DNA of 64,000 nucleotides, taken from NCBI GenBank assembly GCA_029532625.1, contig JARFXM010000011.1:3361501-3425500 (forward strand). The letters are read 5' to 3'. A program made the translations under genes and the position numbers. Origin of the DNA: Lomentospora prolificans (taxonomy: Eukaryota > Ascomycota > Sordariomycetes > Microascales > Microascaceae). Under the pieces are notes generated by a model. That model searched no databases and had not been told where the DNA came from. It worked only from the letters and a program-made list of their open reading frames with translations. The first letter of the stretch is position 1; the number at the start of each line of letters is the position of its first letter. Shown here piece after piece: positions 36,950 through 48,075 of this stretch.

Positions 36950-39076
36950 TGAGGACCCCGCGCACACCCCTTTCGATGTTGCACGATTGTGTGTGGATAT
37001 ATATCCCGTATCGTTTTTCTTTGGAGTGGCTTGTTCCGTCCACCCACCCACACCTAATGACTCACGCTCGGTGTTCTCAATCTCTTCTCTACTTCTCATT
37101 ATCTTCTCTTCTCATTCATCCGCATCACTTCACATTTGTTTACGGTTTTATAGAGGTTTGGTTCGCTTTATGGATTTGCGAAAATCAAACAAAACAACAA
37201 GACAAGGCACGATGGTTTTGGCGTTCAAGTTCTCATTTCGGAGGCGACCTGGCTTATTCATCTTTTGGTTTATTCTCGGAATATCGGTGTTCATTTCCCT
37301 TTTTCTATTTCCATCTGAAACTCTTTGCTCGTTTCCCCTTTTCCGTCCCATGTCGGAGTCTTGTCTCTTTTTTGGGCCTTCTTCTACTGTATCAATATTT
37401 ACTTGAGGGAGCTATCTAGAGGCAGGAGGAACTGCTACACTGCTTTATTGTTTCTTCGCCCTTGTGTTCGTTTTCTCGAGGCTGTGCCCGGAGACCGACG
37501 ACAAAAAGAATGATACCTTGAAAAAGGACCCAGTGGGTTCTTCGTGTACTAACTGCCGGGATTTCCTGAGGGCCATCATCAGATTGGACTTTTTTTTTTT
37601 TTTTTTGGCTGCGTTTTTGGACTTGAACAGGCTGGATTGTGTACTATCCTTCTTGACGCTCATTATTTAAAAAGAAATAATATTTTGAATATGCTTTACT
37701 TGAAATAGAATATATATCAGAAAACTAGAACTTTGAAAGAATATTGTTGTATGTGTTCATGTATAATTGCGGTGTTGATGCTGATGTGATGAGACCAGAC
37801 ATGGAGGGACGATTCACTGGCACGATCTTTGTTGGGCACCGAACTTTCCGAGCAACGTTGGTTCCTAATACCGAAAATCATACTCCGGGAAACCATCTAG
37901 ATTGCCCAAATTTGCAAATTTTCATCCATCTCCATCCCAGGTCACAATAATCTACTAAAGTTCCCAAAAGGGGTTGGCTGCCATCCAGTCCACGAGACGG
38001 CACGCCCATCACGCCCACCGTTATCGACCATCCCCACGCAAGATGAAGGCGTTCCAAGGCGGTCCATACCCACCGGTTATGACTCACAAAACCAAGCTCC
38101 CCGATCCGTTCCTCCGTCTCGTCCCGAACATATCGATTCCATTGATGGGCTGGCGGAGGAGGCGTCCCTCATTTAACCCCTTTAGGTTAAATTGCTAGAC
38201 ACGCCGAGGAGGTCATCGCGGAGGTGGTGTGGACCCGGGGAGGCATGTTTAAGTGCTTGCATGGGCCGGGATGTTGGGGAAAACGGAGCCTTGTGTTTTT
38301 ACTTTTGCAAATCGTGAAATGTTGGGGCGTTATTTTTTTTTTCTACTTCTTCCTTTTGGTTGATGAGACGGACCGGGGTGTCTCGAGTAGACCCGAGGAC
38401 TGAAAGGTAAGGGGCGAGTTTGGCGAGAATCAATTGATGGTGCTCGCAAGGACCATGTTAGAGTGTCGGAGTTTGGCCATGTACCCGTCGTGAAGGAAAC
38501 GTGCTGGATGCGTGCAAAACACGGGCCATTCGCACCAAGGATACCATGATCGACTCTTTGCTATCAACTCTCAACTCCCTGTCTCGGGAGAAACGAAAAC
38601 TTGTATATTCCTTTTTCTCCTTTCCTTTTTTTGGGAGGACCGTGCATGCATTCTTCCACAATTGCCAGGGAGGTTAAAAGGGGAGAGAGCCAAAGAGTCG
38701 GGAAGACGAAATATTACACGAGAATGCTGTAAGCCGGGATGGGCATCCGCTTTGCATGCTACTCAACAGCTCCGTCGTGTGAAGGCACCATTTGGCCAGG
38801 TGCACAAACTACCGCTTTCGCAGGATACACCTCTTAATCGGGCCACGCCCTCAATCTCGCGATGGATTTTTCATACCCCTGTACCAGGGAAGGCGCCATT
38901 TTTTGACAACACCACCATTCCTCGCTCCCTGGCAATGTAGCCCTTCATGAGGTTCTGTGGAATGGTTGCGCCCGTTAGTGACTCATTTATTACGAGACGG
39001 GAAATCGAGGGAATGTAACTGAAGATTCAACAGGTCCTCGCTACGCGCCCTGAGGCATCAGGATCACACGTAACCC
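36950..39076. other. Spacer downstream of BTB gene
   Basis: Probably 3' untranslated sequence of the BTB gene, then spacer; the other end lies beyond the minus-strand CSN12-like gene. It includes a T17 run at 37590-37606. The short frames here are hydrophobic or low-complexity and match nothing known. Confidence 0.45.
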
Positions 39077-40851
39077 TCAGGCAGCTATGCCAGTACCGAG
39101 CGGTTGGGGAATGACGTGGTCGAAGACAAGGCAATCGACGCATGACGTCCAGTTATTTACAAGGCTGGGGAATTTTTTTTTTGGGGGGGGGGGGGGGTGG
39201 GCGAGGTTCCCATACATAGAGAGAGCCTCTGATAAAGATGGACCAATGGGGAATTGTCGCCCACGCACCACGGCCTTGCGCCTTACGGGATAGCCCTCAC
39301 GGGTGCGCCAACAAGAAAACTGCAGAACAGCACATACCTTGTAAATCATATTCGCCAAGAAACACTCTACCTCGTCTGTGTCGATTCTGTCGCCTTCTGA
39401 CTTGAGATTGATAGCCGCCTGGAACTCCGCAACTGGTACGCGTGTGCGCCTGATGGGGGTGGCGCCTGTTTCTTTCGGCTCATCGAACCCACCGGCAATA
39501 AACACTTTCCGGAATAGGTTCCTCATGGCAATATCGCGTCCGCGCTCAAGCGCGAGGTAGATTCTGAGCCTGACGAACGCCTCTTCGTGTTCTTGGAGCG
39601 CCACGTCGAACGCGTGGAGATCCCCACGTCTTATGCAGTGGGCCATCGGAAGAAACAGTGTCTGCAGAGTCGGATAAGGTTCAAGTAGCTTTTTCCCTGG
39701 CAAGGTGTGCGTAGTCAGGAGACGACATGGAACAAGATATGTTAAGATGCGCCTATTCCAAGTTAATACGGGACATAGCGAAGTAATGTGATGGTGTAGT
39801 GAGATACTGACTCCTTATTTCTCATGGAGTCCTTGTGACAAAGCTGCCAGGCCTCCATCAGATGTTCCTCCGCCTAATGTCTTGATTAGTTAATGCGGAA
39901 AGCCTCATTCGATAGAATAACCCTTACCTCCCCATAGTTCTCCTCCAAGAACGCCAAGACACCAGTGTAGTACCTGAAGGTTACCCTCTGGGACTTGGGA
40001 AAAGCTGTAAGTGGTGGCATATCTCCTTGGTACGCCGTAAGAGCCTTTAGAATATTCCTGGAAAGACTCGCCGAGTTGAGTCTGAAGTAAGTCTTGAAAA
40101 GTAGGTTGATGATGAAGTATATCCCCCATTTCCTGGACGTCTCAAGCGGTGCCCTGGTTCAGATCAGCCACGAGTTTGCCTTCGTTATAACCTTAATTTG
40201 TGCCCATACCTATCGCTCAAGCATAAGGTAAAAATGCGCTTCAAGACTTGCTCGCAGTCACGGAGCTGCCCATTCTTTTCTGTCTCGGGGTCAAAGTCAT
40301 CTCCATAGGATGGGCCTTTGTCGGCAGCTGGGTTATTGGACCTTTCCTCATCCGACTTCATAGCGTAGAGTCGCAAATGCTTTCCCATAACATAAAGACA
40401 AGGGATAGTCCAGGCCTCAAATCCGTAGTTAGAATAACCTCTGATAACAGTAGACGTAAGCTCCTTCCAAGCTTCATACACCTTCGTCCACGAGGATGAC
40501 TAGCGAGGTCAGTATGTCGCTAGAACATCGTCCTCAATATGCAAGATGGCATACCTTTCCCTCGCCTTCAGTATGTTCGGTTAGTGGCACAATAGTCGAA
40601 GCTGCCTTCCAGTACGCAGAAAGGATATCCGCCCACCCGGTGAACTCGTCGCTGGCTAGCTTGTTGATATACGAAGACCTCCGCATCGCCCGAGTGATAT
40701 CCTTCTTCGCCGAGGCTGCATTAGTACCTTTCCAGATCGAGCGCAATCGATCTGGCTGATTTGGCGGCGACAAGGGCAGAAGAATCTGGGCCACAATGTA
40801 TCCGTTGCCGGAGGAGTGCGCCTCAGCAAGCTCGCCTACAAGCTTGTCCAT
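39077..40851 (-). CDS. PCI-domain protein, CSN12/Thp1 family
   Basis: Inferred exons are 40851-40555, 40499-40210, 40153-39928, 39873-39812, 39752-39338 and a terminal exon from about 39295 to 39077, about 502 residues. The family mark is the TPR-like and PCI layout: EAWKELTSTVIRGYSNYGFE, RKWGIYFIINLLFKTYFRLN, AEEHLMEAWQLCHKDSMRNK, ERILTYLVPCRLL, then the PCI winged-helix part with YLALERGRDIAMRNLFRKV and ECFLANMIYK. Relatives act as COP9-signalosome-associated CSN12 or as Thp1/PCID2 in the TREX-2 mRNA-export complex; which applies cannot be told here. The donor after exon 4 is the less common GTCAGT. The last splice is uncertain: a 42 bp GT-AG intron fits but keeps the same frame if unspliced. 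The last 45 residues, partly encoded by a homopolymer, exceed what I expect. The start is the first ATG, with G at -3. Confidence 0.85.
39171..39197. repeat. T tract and G15 inside a coding exon
   Basis: About twelve T residues followed by 15 G residues on the plus strand. In the minus-strand CSN12-like gene this reads as C15 then A-run, giving HPPPPPKKKFPS near the C-terminus. A length change of one or two bases would alter the frame of the last 30 or so codons. Confidence 0.85.
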
Positions 40852-41433
40852 GGCTGAAGGATTACTAGAGAGCCGAAGTGACGATGGGGAACGGCGTTTA
40901 GTTAAAACGATGCACAACTAGCGGATGTCTTTATCAGAGAGTGCTCTCGGGTCCGATATTTCTAAACTTCCAGCGTAAGTAAACAATTGAGCCCAGTTCC
41001 AACCAAAACAAGCTCTGAGGAAGCTCCAGTCCTGCGCTGGGTTCCAACCCCTCCAATGCCCCATTGTCCGCCTCTGCTCAGAAACAGCGTGCCCCACTAT
41101 TCTGTTTTGGTGGGTCTGTGCGGTGCTATCACTTATCGGTCACCAAATCACATGAAGATAAGGTTTTGTGGCGAGCGCACTTTTGGTCAGCCACACTTTG
41201 GCTCGCTCACAATTTTTTTTGTGGCTAGAGTTTCTCCGGCCCACTGGTGCGTTAGGGCTCGCCCAAAAAAATATTCCACACTCCCGCTTTCTCACCAACC
41301 TGTGCATCTCCATTTCCGAAGCCATTACAACAACCAAACCTTGAAATCGGCCAACAGTCCAACTTGACAAAGTAAGTTTCTCTTTACTGAACTGATACTC
41401 ATTGCAAGGGAATATTCTAACTTCATATTCAAG
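40852..41433. promoter_or_regulatory. Divergent promoter region, CSN12-like gene and eL20 gene
   Basis: This 582 bp stretch separates the start codons of the minus-strand PCI gene and the plus-strand ribosomal protein gene. An AGCCCTAAC string (minus strand, around 41249-41259) resembles motifs seen in some fungal ribosomal protein promoters, but one short match proves little. The end next to the ribosomal gene is C/A-rich with a pyrimidine leader and may contain a small leader intron (GTAAGTTTC at about 41371). Confidence 0.5.
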
Positions 41434-42515
41434 ATGGGTAAGCGAATTCATTTCACTTGTGTGCGATTCCGTCCCGGATTTCCCCCCGAGTTCTTATTCA
41501 AGCGACCGCCGTCTTCCAAGTCTTGATTCCTCGACGCTGCTCTCGCCGGCCCCAACGATTTTGAGACGAATAAAAAGTTCAGACTGAAACCACCGTCCTG
41601 GCATTGCTGAACTGAGTGTGCGGCGGTCGGGCAATCGCTCGAAAGCTGAGGGGACAGCTACACGTACGATTAGAAGGACGCATTATCTAGAAACAACACA
41701 ATTGGGAAGCGGGACAGGGAGAATGCGAAGAGAATCACTATCCCACATTGTGGCTATGGATTAGTTTTCGATCTACCGACGGCGCTTTATTCAGACGAGG
41801 GCATTTCGGGAATCTGAGGTCGTGTGTGACTGGGCGTTTGGGCTAACGAGGTCGTTTTAGGTCGCCTTCAGGAGTACGAGGTCATCGGCCGCCATTTGCC
41901 CACCGAGGCCAATCCTACCCCCACCCTCTACCGCATGACCATCTTCGCCCCCAACACTGCGGTTGCCAAGTCCCGATTCTGGTACTTCTTGCGAGGTCTT
42001 AAGAAGGTCAAGAAGGCCACTGGTGAAATCGTCTCTATCAAGGAGGTATGGATACGCCCTAGATTTTTCAAAGACCGGTGATGAACGCAAGGCTTACCCT
42101 AGACCATTTAGATCCAAGAAAAGCACCCCACCAAGGTCAAGAACTTCGGTGTTTGGATCCGATATGACTCTCGTTCCGGTACCCACAACATGTATAGGGA
42201 GTACCGCGAGATGTCCAGGACGGACGCCGTCGAGGCCCTCTACTCCGACATGGCCGCCCGTCACCGTGCCCGTTTCCGATCTATTCACGTGCGTCTTTTG
42301 ATACACCCCTTGTCTTCTGCTAGGGAGCGAAGTTTGTAACTAACACTCTCGGATAGGTTCTCCGCGTCGTCGAGATCGAGAAGACCGAGGATGTCAAGAG
42401 GCAATACATTAAGCAGCTCATAACCAAGGACCTCAAGTTCCCTCTTCCTCACCGTGTCGCCAAGACCAGCAACAAGAAGCTCTTCAGCGCCAAGCGTCCT
42501 TCGACTTTCGCTTAA
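41434..42515 (+). CDS. rpl20: 60S ribosomal protein eL20 (L18a/L20)
   Basis: Four exons, 41434-41437, 41861-42045, 42112-42288 and 42357-42515, encode 174 residues, the usual eukaryotic length. The first exon is only ATGG; a 423 bp intron separates it from the rest, a split common in fungal ribosomal protein genes. Recognisable segments are GRLQEYEVIGRHLPTE at the N-terminus, YRMTIFAPN, SRFWYFLRGLKKVKK, NFGVWIRYDSRSGTHNMYRE, MAARHRARFRSI and FPLPHRVAKTSNKKLFSAKR near the C-terminus. The protein sits in the large ribosomal subunit near the 5S rRNA region. The start has AAG before ATGG. I looked for snoRNA C/D or H/ACA boxes in the first intron and saw none. Splice phases are all consistent. 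Confidence 0.97.
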
Positions 42516-43213
42516 GGGTTGTCATTTTTAGGGGCATGTTGTTTTCGTCAGGGTTCGAAGGGTGTTCATTACGGTCCATGGAAAATATCTGCATTTGGTC
42601 CATATTAGGATGGGCAACCAATTCATGCAAAAATGAATGAACCAAAACTACGATTGTAATGTGCTCCAGTGACACTTGTTGTGGATTTTATTATCAAAAG
42701 AAAGCATGACACGCGGGTCTCGACGGTTCGACGCGAAGGGAAGTAAAGCGAGCGAGCTTCGACGTGGCGGGGGAGAGCAGCAGAAATGCTTTGTCTGCCC
42801 CGCCAGCCCAAGGATGATTGAAGGGTAGATGGCCAACTGATCTATTCGAATGATTCCCAACGCAAGTTAGAGAAAACGAATAAAAATTACGATCCATCAT
42901 TTTCTATGTGCTGCCCTGCAAAGAAACGGCGTTTCTCCTGCCGTATCCGGGAATTGGATTCGAGGTAGTTTGCAGGTTTGGGGGATATATAGGGTTAGAC
43001 TAATCAGTGCAGGCAGCAGTAAGACAGTGGGCCTTGTGGGAGAACTGAAGGCCAGAACAATGCTGGCTGGCTACTGACGACGCCTGGCTGATAAAACCCC
43101 GCGGCCGCCAGATAATACCACACGGGCCAAAACTTGCACCGCACTCTCGCGGGCTGCTTTCGCGGAACAACACCACTATTCAACGGCCAAAATCCACGAT
43201 TGACTTCAAAACC
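42516..43213. other. Spacer between eL20 and GNAT genes
   Basis: Holds the ribosomal gene's 3' end and the promoter and leader of the acetyltransferase gene, both on the plus strand. No coding region is visible; minus-strand frames at 42620-42900 overlap one another and are low in quality. Confidence 0.5.
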
Positions 43214-43918
43214 ATGGAACCCACAAAGATAGTACGTATCAGGGTCAAAACTACACTACCCCGCGTTCCATATCCGCCAGCCGAGGAGCGACATCCTGTG
43301 ATAACAGAACGCCTCATCATACGCCCCTTGGCCCATAGCGACCTTGACGCCCTCCATGCTCTTCGCAGAATCGAGGCTGTGATGGTTAGGACGAGTCAAG
43401 GCGCTGTTGACCCAGATATCGAAACGACCAAGCAGAAGCTGGACCTGTATCTTCCTCCCAACGACAAGGACACTTACAACTTTGCGATCTGCGAGCGAGC
43501 GACGGGAAACTTAGTGGGCATCGGTGGAAGCCACATTCGGCAGGATCATTTTGGGTGGCCTGTCGTGGGGTACGTGTTCCATCCATCTATCTGGGGGAAA
43601 GGGTATGCGACGGAATTTGTGAAGGCTTTTATGGAGATGTGGTGGTCGCTGCCTCGGGCTGACGCCGACGTTGATGCCGAGGCCGGAAGCGTCAAGGCCG
43701 CGGTAGTTGGAGATGAGTATGGTTCAAGGCCTGAATTGGAAGTCGAAGAAGGAGCTCATGTCCGAGAAATGATGATCGGAGTTACACAAGAGGACAACCT
43801 AGCAAGTGCAAAGATATTGACGAAGTGCGATTTTAAGAGACTCGAGGACTGGATAGTTAAAAGTGGGGACGGGGTAGAGCGACTATATGTGTTTAGCTGT
43901 CAAAGACCGATCGCTTAA
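43214..43918 (+). CDS. GNAT-family N-acetyltransferase
   Basis: A single-exon gene of 234 residues with a strong start context (AAAACCATGG). It fits the RimJ/RimL-like branch of the GNAT superfamily (acetyltransferase_3 type): the opening ITERLIIRPLAHSDLDAL strand and helix, the central NFAICERATGNLVGIGG strands, VVGYVFHPSIWGKGYATEF with the W-G-K-G-Y-A-T acetyl-CoA pyrophosphate loop, and the late EDNLASAKILTKCDFKRLE helix with the usual N-x-x-S motif. These enzymes move an acetyl group from acetyl-CoA to an amine; the substrate cannot be read here. An Ala/Asp/Glu-rich insert of about 40 residues (roughly 150-190) splits the fold after the acetyl-CoA helix, as in several fungal homologues. 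No signal peptide or membrane segment is visible, so it is probably cytosolic. Confidence 0.92.
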   Translation: MEPTKIVRIRVKTTLPRVPYPPAEERHPVITERLIIRPLAHSDLDALHALRRIEAVMVRTSQGAVDPDIETTKQKLDLYLPPNDKDTYNFAICERATGNLVGIGGSHIRQDHFGWPVVGYVFHPSIWGKGYATEFVKAFMEMWWSLPRADADVDAEAGSVKAAVVGDEYGSRPELEVEEGAHVREMMIGVTQEDNLASAKILTKCDFKRLEDWIVKSGDGVERLYVFSCQRPIA

Positions 43919-44389
43919 GTTAAACCCCAGTTTATCCCAGTGTGGAAGGGACTGACTGATTGTAGGCAGTGAATTGATGTCGCTGGTGAGGAGGCGTGGT
44001 TCTACAGTATGGTATGTAAGTAGTGAGGCAAGGCAGTGGTCATAGGTCCATGTCTCTAAGATAGATGCAGTGGAAGCAAATACCGAGGTACAGCGAAATT
44101 AGATATTATCTGGATTATACACTTATACAGACATAGGAAATGCGATGCCAGGTATGTCTGGCTCCGTCGTACCGTCCATCGACCTGAATCAAACGGCAAG
44201 TATTTCGGCGTCGCTAAGCTATTCGGTTCACATCCAAGTCTTACGAGATAATTTTCGTTTGGCCCTTCCTCATTGACAGCTGTATCGTCATCTGGACCCT
44301 TTACCGTTACCGAGAACTTGAAGTCGCCTTACGCATCGACCCAGAGAACTCTCGGCCATATTTGACCGGGAAGGAGTAGGTTCAGTCAA
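43919..44389. other. Spacer downstream of GNAT gene
   Basis: No gene seen. The first part is probably the acetyltransferase 3' end. Confidence 0.45.
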
Positions 44390-45050
44390 GACGTGCTCTC
44401 CGATTCTTCAGTAGTGGAAGGAATACCAAGGAACGCAAGTGTCTTCACGGGAACTACTCTCTGATTCTTTGGTCGTTGAAGAGGCCTCGGTTTCGCTGGT
44501 GCTAGTCGTTTGCTGCTCGTCAGATGCGGAGCTTTCCGTCTCCCTGGATAGTACTATCTGGATCTTCGGTGGTAGTAGTATTGTCTGGATCTCCGAGGGT
44601 AGTATTATCTAGATCTCCAGTGGTTGTACACTCCAGGTCCTTAGTGGCAGTTCCCTCTGGCTCTTCAGTCGTTGAGGGCATGCTGGCTCTCCACTACCGG
44701 TAACGCCAGGCTCACTAAGAGTTGGGAGGTTCTCCCAGAGTAGAAATAGTGGCGTCCGACTCTTATACCACAGTCATGAGTGTCATGGTACATGGAATAA
44801 CATTGCTATTAATAGAGCCGATGCCCTCGGAGGTGGTAGAGCTCCCAAGCGCCCTCATATCTGGAGTGCTAACATCTAGCGTCAGAATGCTTGTGTCAAT
44901 GGTGTTAATGCCTGTCACCCTCTGGAGTAAGGGAGGGTGATCGTAAGCCCTAGCAAGGCTAGTGAACTATATCCTGGCTCAGGGCATGGAATGGCCATTG
45001 CAGGGTAAACCACTTCGCCTAAGTAGAAGATACCGCCGGACGTATAGATA
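44390..45050 (-). pseudogene. Decayed Thr/Ser/Glu-rich repeat protein gene
   Basis: On the minus strand short pieces in different frames read as related repeats: STTEEPEGTATKD, TTTGDLDNTTLGDPDNTTTT, EDPDSTIQ, then in a shifted frame QQTTSTSETEASSTTKESES and STTEESESTS. Stops (for example after GDGKLRI) and frame changes separate them. Upstream, GIFYLGEVVYPAMAIPCPEP and a Ser/Thr-rich piece may be further remains. Thr/Ser/Glu-rich degenerate repeats of this kind are typical of secreted mucin-like or cell-wall proteins in fungi. At the DNA level degenerate GATCTCC/GATCTTC units with AGTATTATCT show the repeat between about 44540 and 44640. The boundaries are approximate, no intact product can be made, and I cannot name the parent family. 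Confidence 0.45.
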
Positions 45051-48000
45051 TGCGAAGATACTTATACTTAGCACCTCATCCAGGTGATAGATATTACTAA
45101 GTTGGGGGGCGAGAAAGGACGGGCGAAGAGATATGCCGCTTATTATGATGCAATATCAGGTCCCAGACTTGTCTAGCTTCACGGCGATCCTCTCTTTGCT
45201 ACAGTTCTAGATTATCAAGAGTTAGGATACATCATAAATTTTGCGATGCCCCATTGTCACGCTGCCGTTGGATGAAGGGTTGACGGTCGAAATCGGAGCA
45301 GGAATTCAGCACAAACAATGCTTCCGCTGGTATAACACCCACTGGCGAGGCTACGACTTGAGGCAAATGAGCATGTCTCATTGATCAGGATCTAAGGTCA
45401 GCCAGTAGACCGGACTTTCGGGGGCCACTTTAAACTATTACTCCATATTTGTGTGCTTGAGAGCCGAGGAAAGTGGGATAATTCCCAGTATACTGTTTTG
45501 ATATCCTTGATGTCTATCCCCCGCAAAAGGAAACCAGTCGCATCCCTTGAAAGCACTCACCGTTCAGAAAAAAAGGGCCCATTACATGTACATGACTCGG
45601 CATCCGGCCAAAATCAGTTTGTTGCCCTTCTTTCCCGCACCGCACGCTACCATTAACAAGGCTGATAATGAATCGCTCGTCTAGTATAAAGACCCGAACG
45701 AGAACAGGCGACCAGTGGTAGATCTGGGTGTGGTGCAGAGGGGATGGACTCTCTACGACCGAGACAACTGGGCGACACGCTCCGAATATTTGGCCCTCAG
45801 ACAGTCTCTAGGATACATCGGCCCACGGATTAGGCCCCGATATGTTGCGAGCCGCCCTCAACAGTATCGAGGGCTCAGAATATCGCCGCGAAGACGTGTT
45901 TCGCTCCAAGGTAAACCAACACATTCGCACTGAGCTACGATTCCTATCTTTAGTCGTCTTCAACCCAAATTGCCCAACTCCGTCTGCCCGACTGATCTAT
46001 TGCTCATCCTTCAGCTGAAGGCATGTGCCGTGACGGGCGAAGTGGTAATTGGCATTGTGCTTAGAGTTTGGGTATCACCGAAAAGTGGCAGAAGATAACT
46101 TCGTTTCCAAATTTGCTCGCGTCTGCAATCCCCATCCCCCGCCAGCGATTCTAGTGGCAAGGGCTTGCCACTTTCGCGTGATTTTCTGCCCAAAATGATT
46201 AGTCCTAACCCAAGTCGCACATGGCTGCTAGCGGTAGGGACGACTGGAGCCTGTATAGTCTAGCCATGGGTAGACTGCGTGGCATTACGACTGTTACTGT
46301 TGATACATTCGCCATGTCCTTGGGCACTCAGCCTCATGATTGTGGGGCACGCGGGGCTGAAGATAGGATGTGGCCAGCCCACAATCGTCGCTGGCAAGGC
46401 AACAGTGCCTCAGCTCATCCAAAATCAGCTGTGGGAACCCATGTTCAATCGATAGGAGCCTCGGCGATGTTTTACTACCCCAAAGAGGTCTTTCTACCTT
46501 GGTAAGGCAGTGCCAGCTGGGGAAGGATTGATTTGTCCCAAATTCAAGGGATATGCCGTCCCAGGTCAAAGTCTCATCTTGGTCGTACAAGCCGTCAGAC
46601 GCATGGGGGGAACGCAAGGGAGAGGGAGCAGCAACACTGGTGTGTGGTAACGAGACGGCGGATTTTCTTGCTGGGTATGGAGAATAAAAAGGAACATCCC
46701 AGAAAGCGCCAGAAAGCGCCATCATGTTCCCCATCACACAGGCCTCCTGACAGAGGAGCCCTCAAGAGTCGGCGTCAGTGAGTGGTGGGGCTGTGGCCAG
46801 CGAGGGGCAGTGCATAACACGGCGCAAAAGTGACGAGCCCAAGTCGAGACAAGGGCATGTGCAAGATTTTGAGAGCGTTTGCTTCTGGCGCTTGAGTGCG
46901 AGGATAAACCCCAATTAGGGAAGCAACTTACAAGCACATAGTGAATGGTGGACCGAGAATGATGGCCAGCGTTGAATTTGATGGCGATGGATCGGTCTAA
47001 AGCTGGCTGACCCAAGAAAATCAATGCCCCGTTCAAATGGTGCTGAGTAACTCGGCGGCTGGTAGCTTTTCATGATCGATTTAGTACCTCTTCCTGCTAT
47101 CCATGTCGCAAATCCATCCATTTTGACCAACATTGCATTGGAGTTGACATTGGATCCTACGTCGAGGCACGGGCCATGACTCGCACACCTTTGTCCTCCC
47201 GCCATGATTCCACATCGATCGCCAGCTTGCCGGCCACGGGTGTGTGAGTGCCTGTGTGGTGGGTGAGGTGTGAGTGCGAGTGTGTGTGTGTGCAGGTGTG
47301 TGAATGTCCACCAGCTTTCGGTCTGCACGTGTCGCTGCCACAGCCAAACGGCTCATTCGGATTTGTTTATTAGTTCTTCGCTAACCAAGGCGTCGTGCTG
47401 AATGTGGGCTGACGGCTGTCGACCGAGGCACTGCTGAACCTGGCAAGCCAGTTGCTGCGCCAAGATTCGCGATCTCGAGATATCTTATAGGCAGAACCGA
47501 GCTGGAAATTCCCACTGCTTGCATGATGGATCCTTGCTTGCCGCTGGCCGACTATGAGTCCATTTTTGTCTCAGCCAACAGACTCGCATCGTTCGCGACG
47601 GACGCACTCGAGTAATTACCACGCAGACTTTCCAAGCCAGGCAGCAGAGGACTCCCGTTTTAAGCGGACTGAGGGAGGACGACACCGAGAACGGAAGAAA
47701 CGAGACCTGAATCCTGTACCTTTGTTTTTTTTCCTTTCATCTTCTCATTTCCGTGCGTCTTGCAGGATGACAATGCCTGCAGCCGACAGTTGCACCCGCG
47801 TACTTGTTCAAAACCCGCCTTTCCGCCATCACACTTAAACCCTGAGCTCTTTCCCGACCGAAGGGATATATGCGAGCACCCCCTGTCCTTCCATGATTCT
47901 TCGCCAGGCCGCGTTCTCTTTTATATAGTCGGAAACCTCGCCGGCATTTTTTTCCTTCTTTACCCCTGGCATGCAACTCGGGGCCGTGCGGTCTTTGCGA

Positions 48001-48075
48001 GCAGAGCACATCGTTTTTTTCTTTCTGTCACGATTCTCCGTATCAGAGCGGGGTTGACGTCAGCGATCAAGACCT
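45051..48075. other. Spacer, upstream region of DUF7514 gene
   Basis: No recognised gene. It contains a tandem AGAAAGCGCC pair near 46700 and a GT microsatellite near 47280. The last few hundred bases are C/T-rich and should hold the promoter and leader of the DUF7514 gene. Confidence 0.45.
47276..47305. repeat. GT microsatellite
   Basis: About seven uninterrupted GT units (GTGTGTGTGTGTGTG), flanked by further GTGTG pieces over about 90 bp. Confidence 0.85.

Noticed and set aside
41438..41860. Possible snoRNA inside the long eL20 intron
   Set aside because: No paired C (RTGATGA) and D (CTGA) boxes or H/ACA layout was found by eye.
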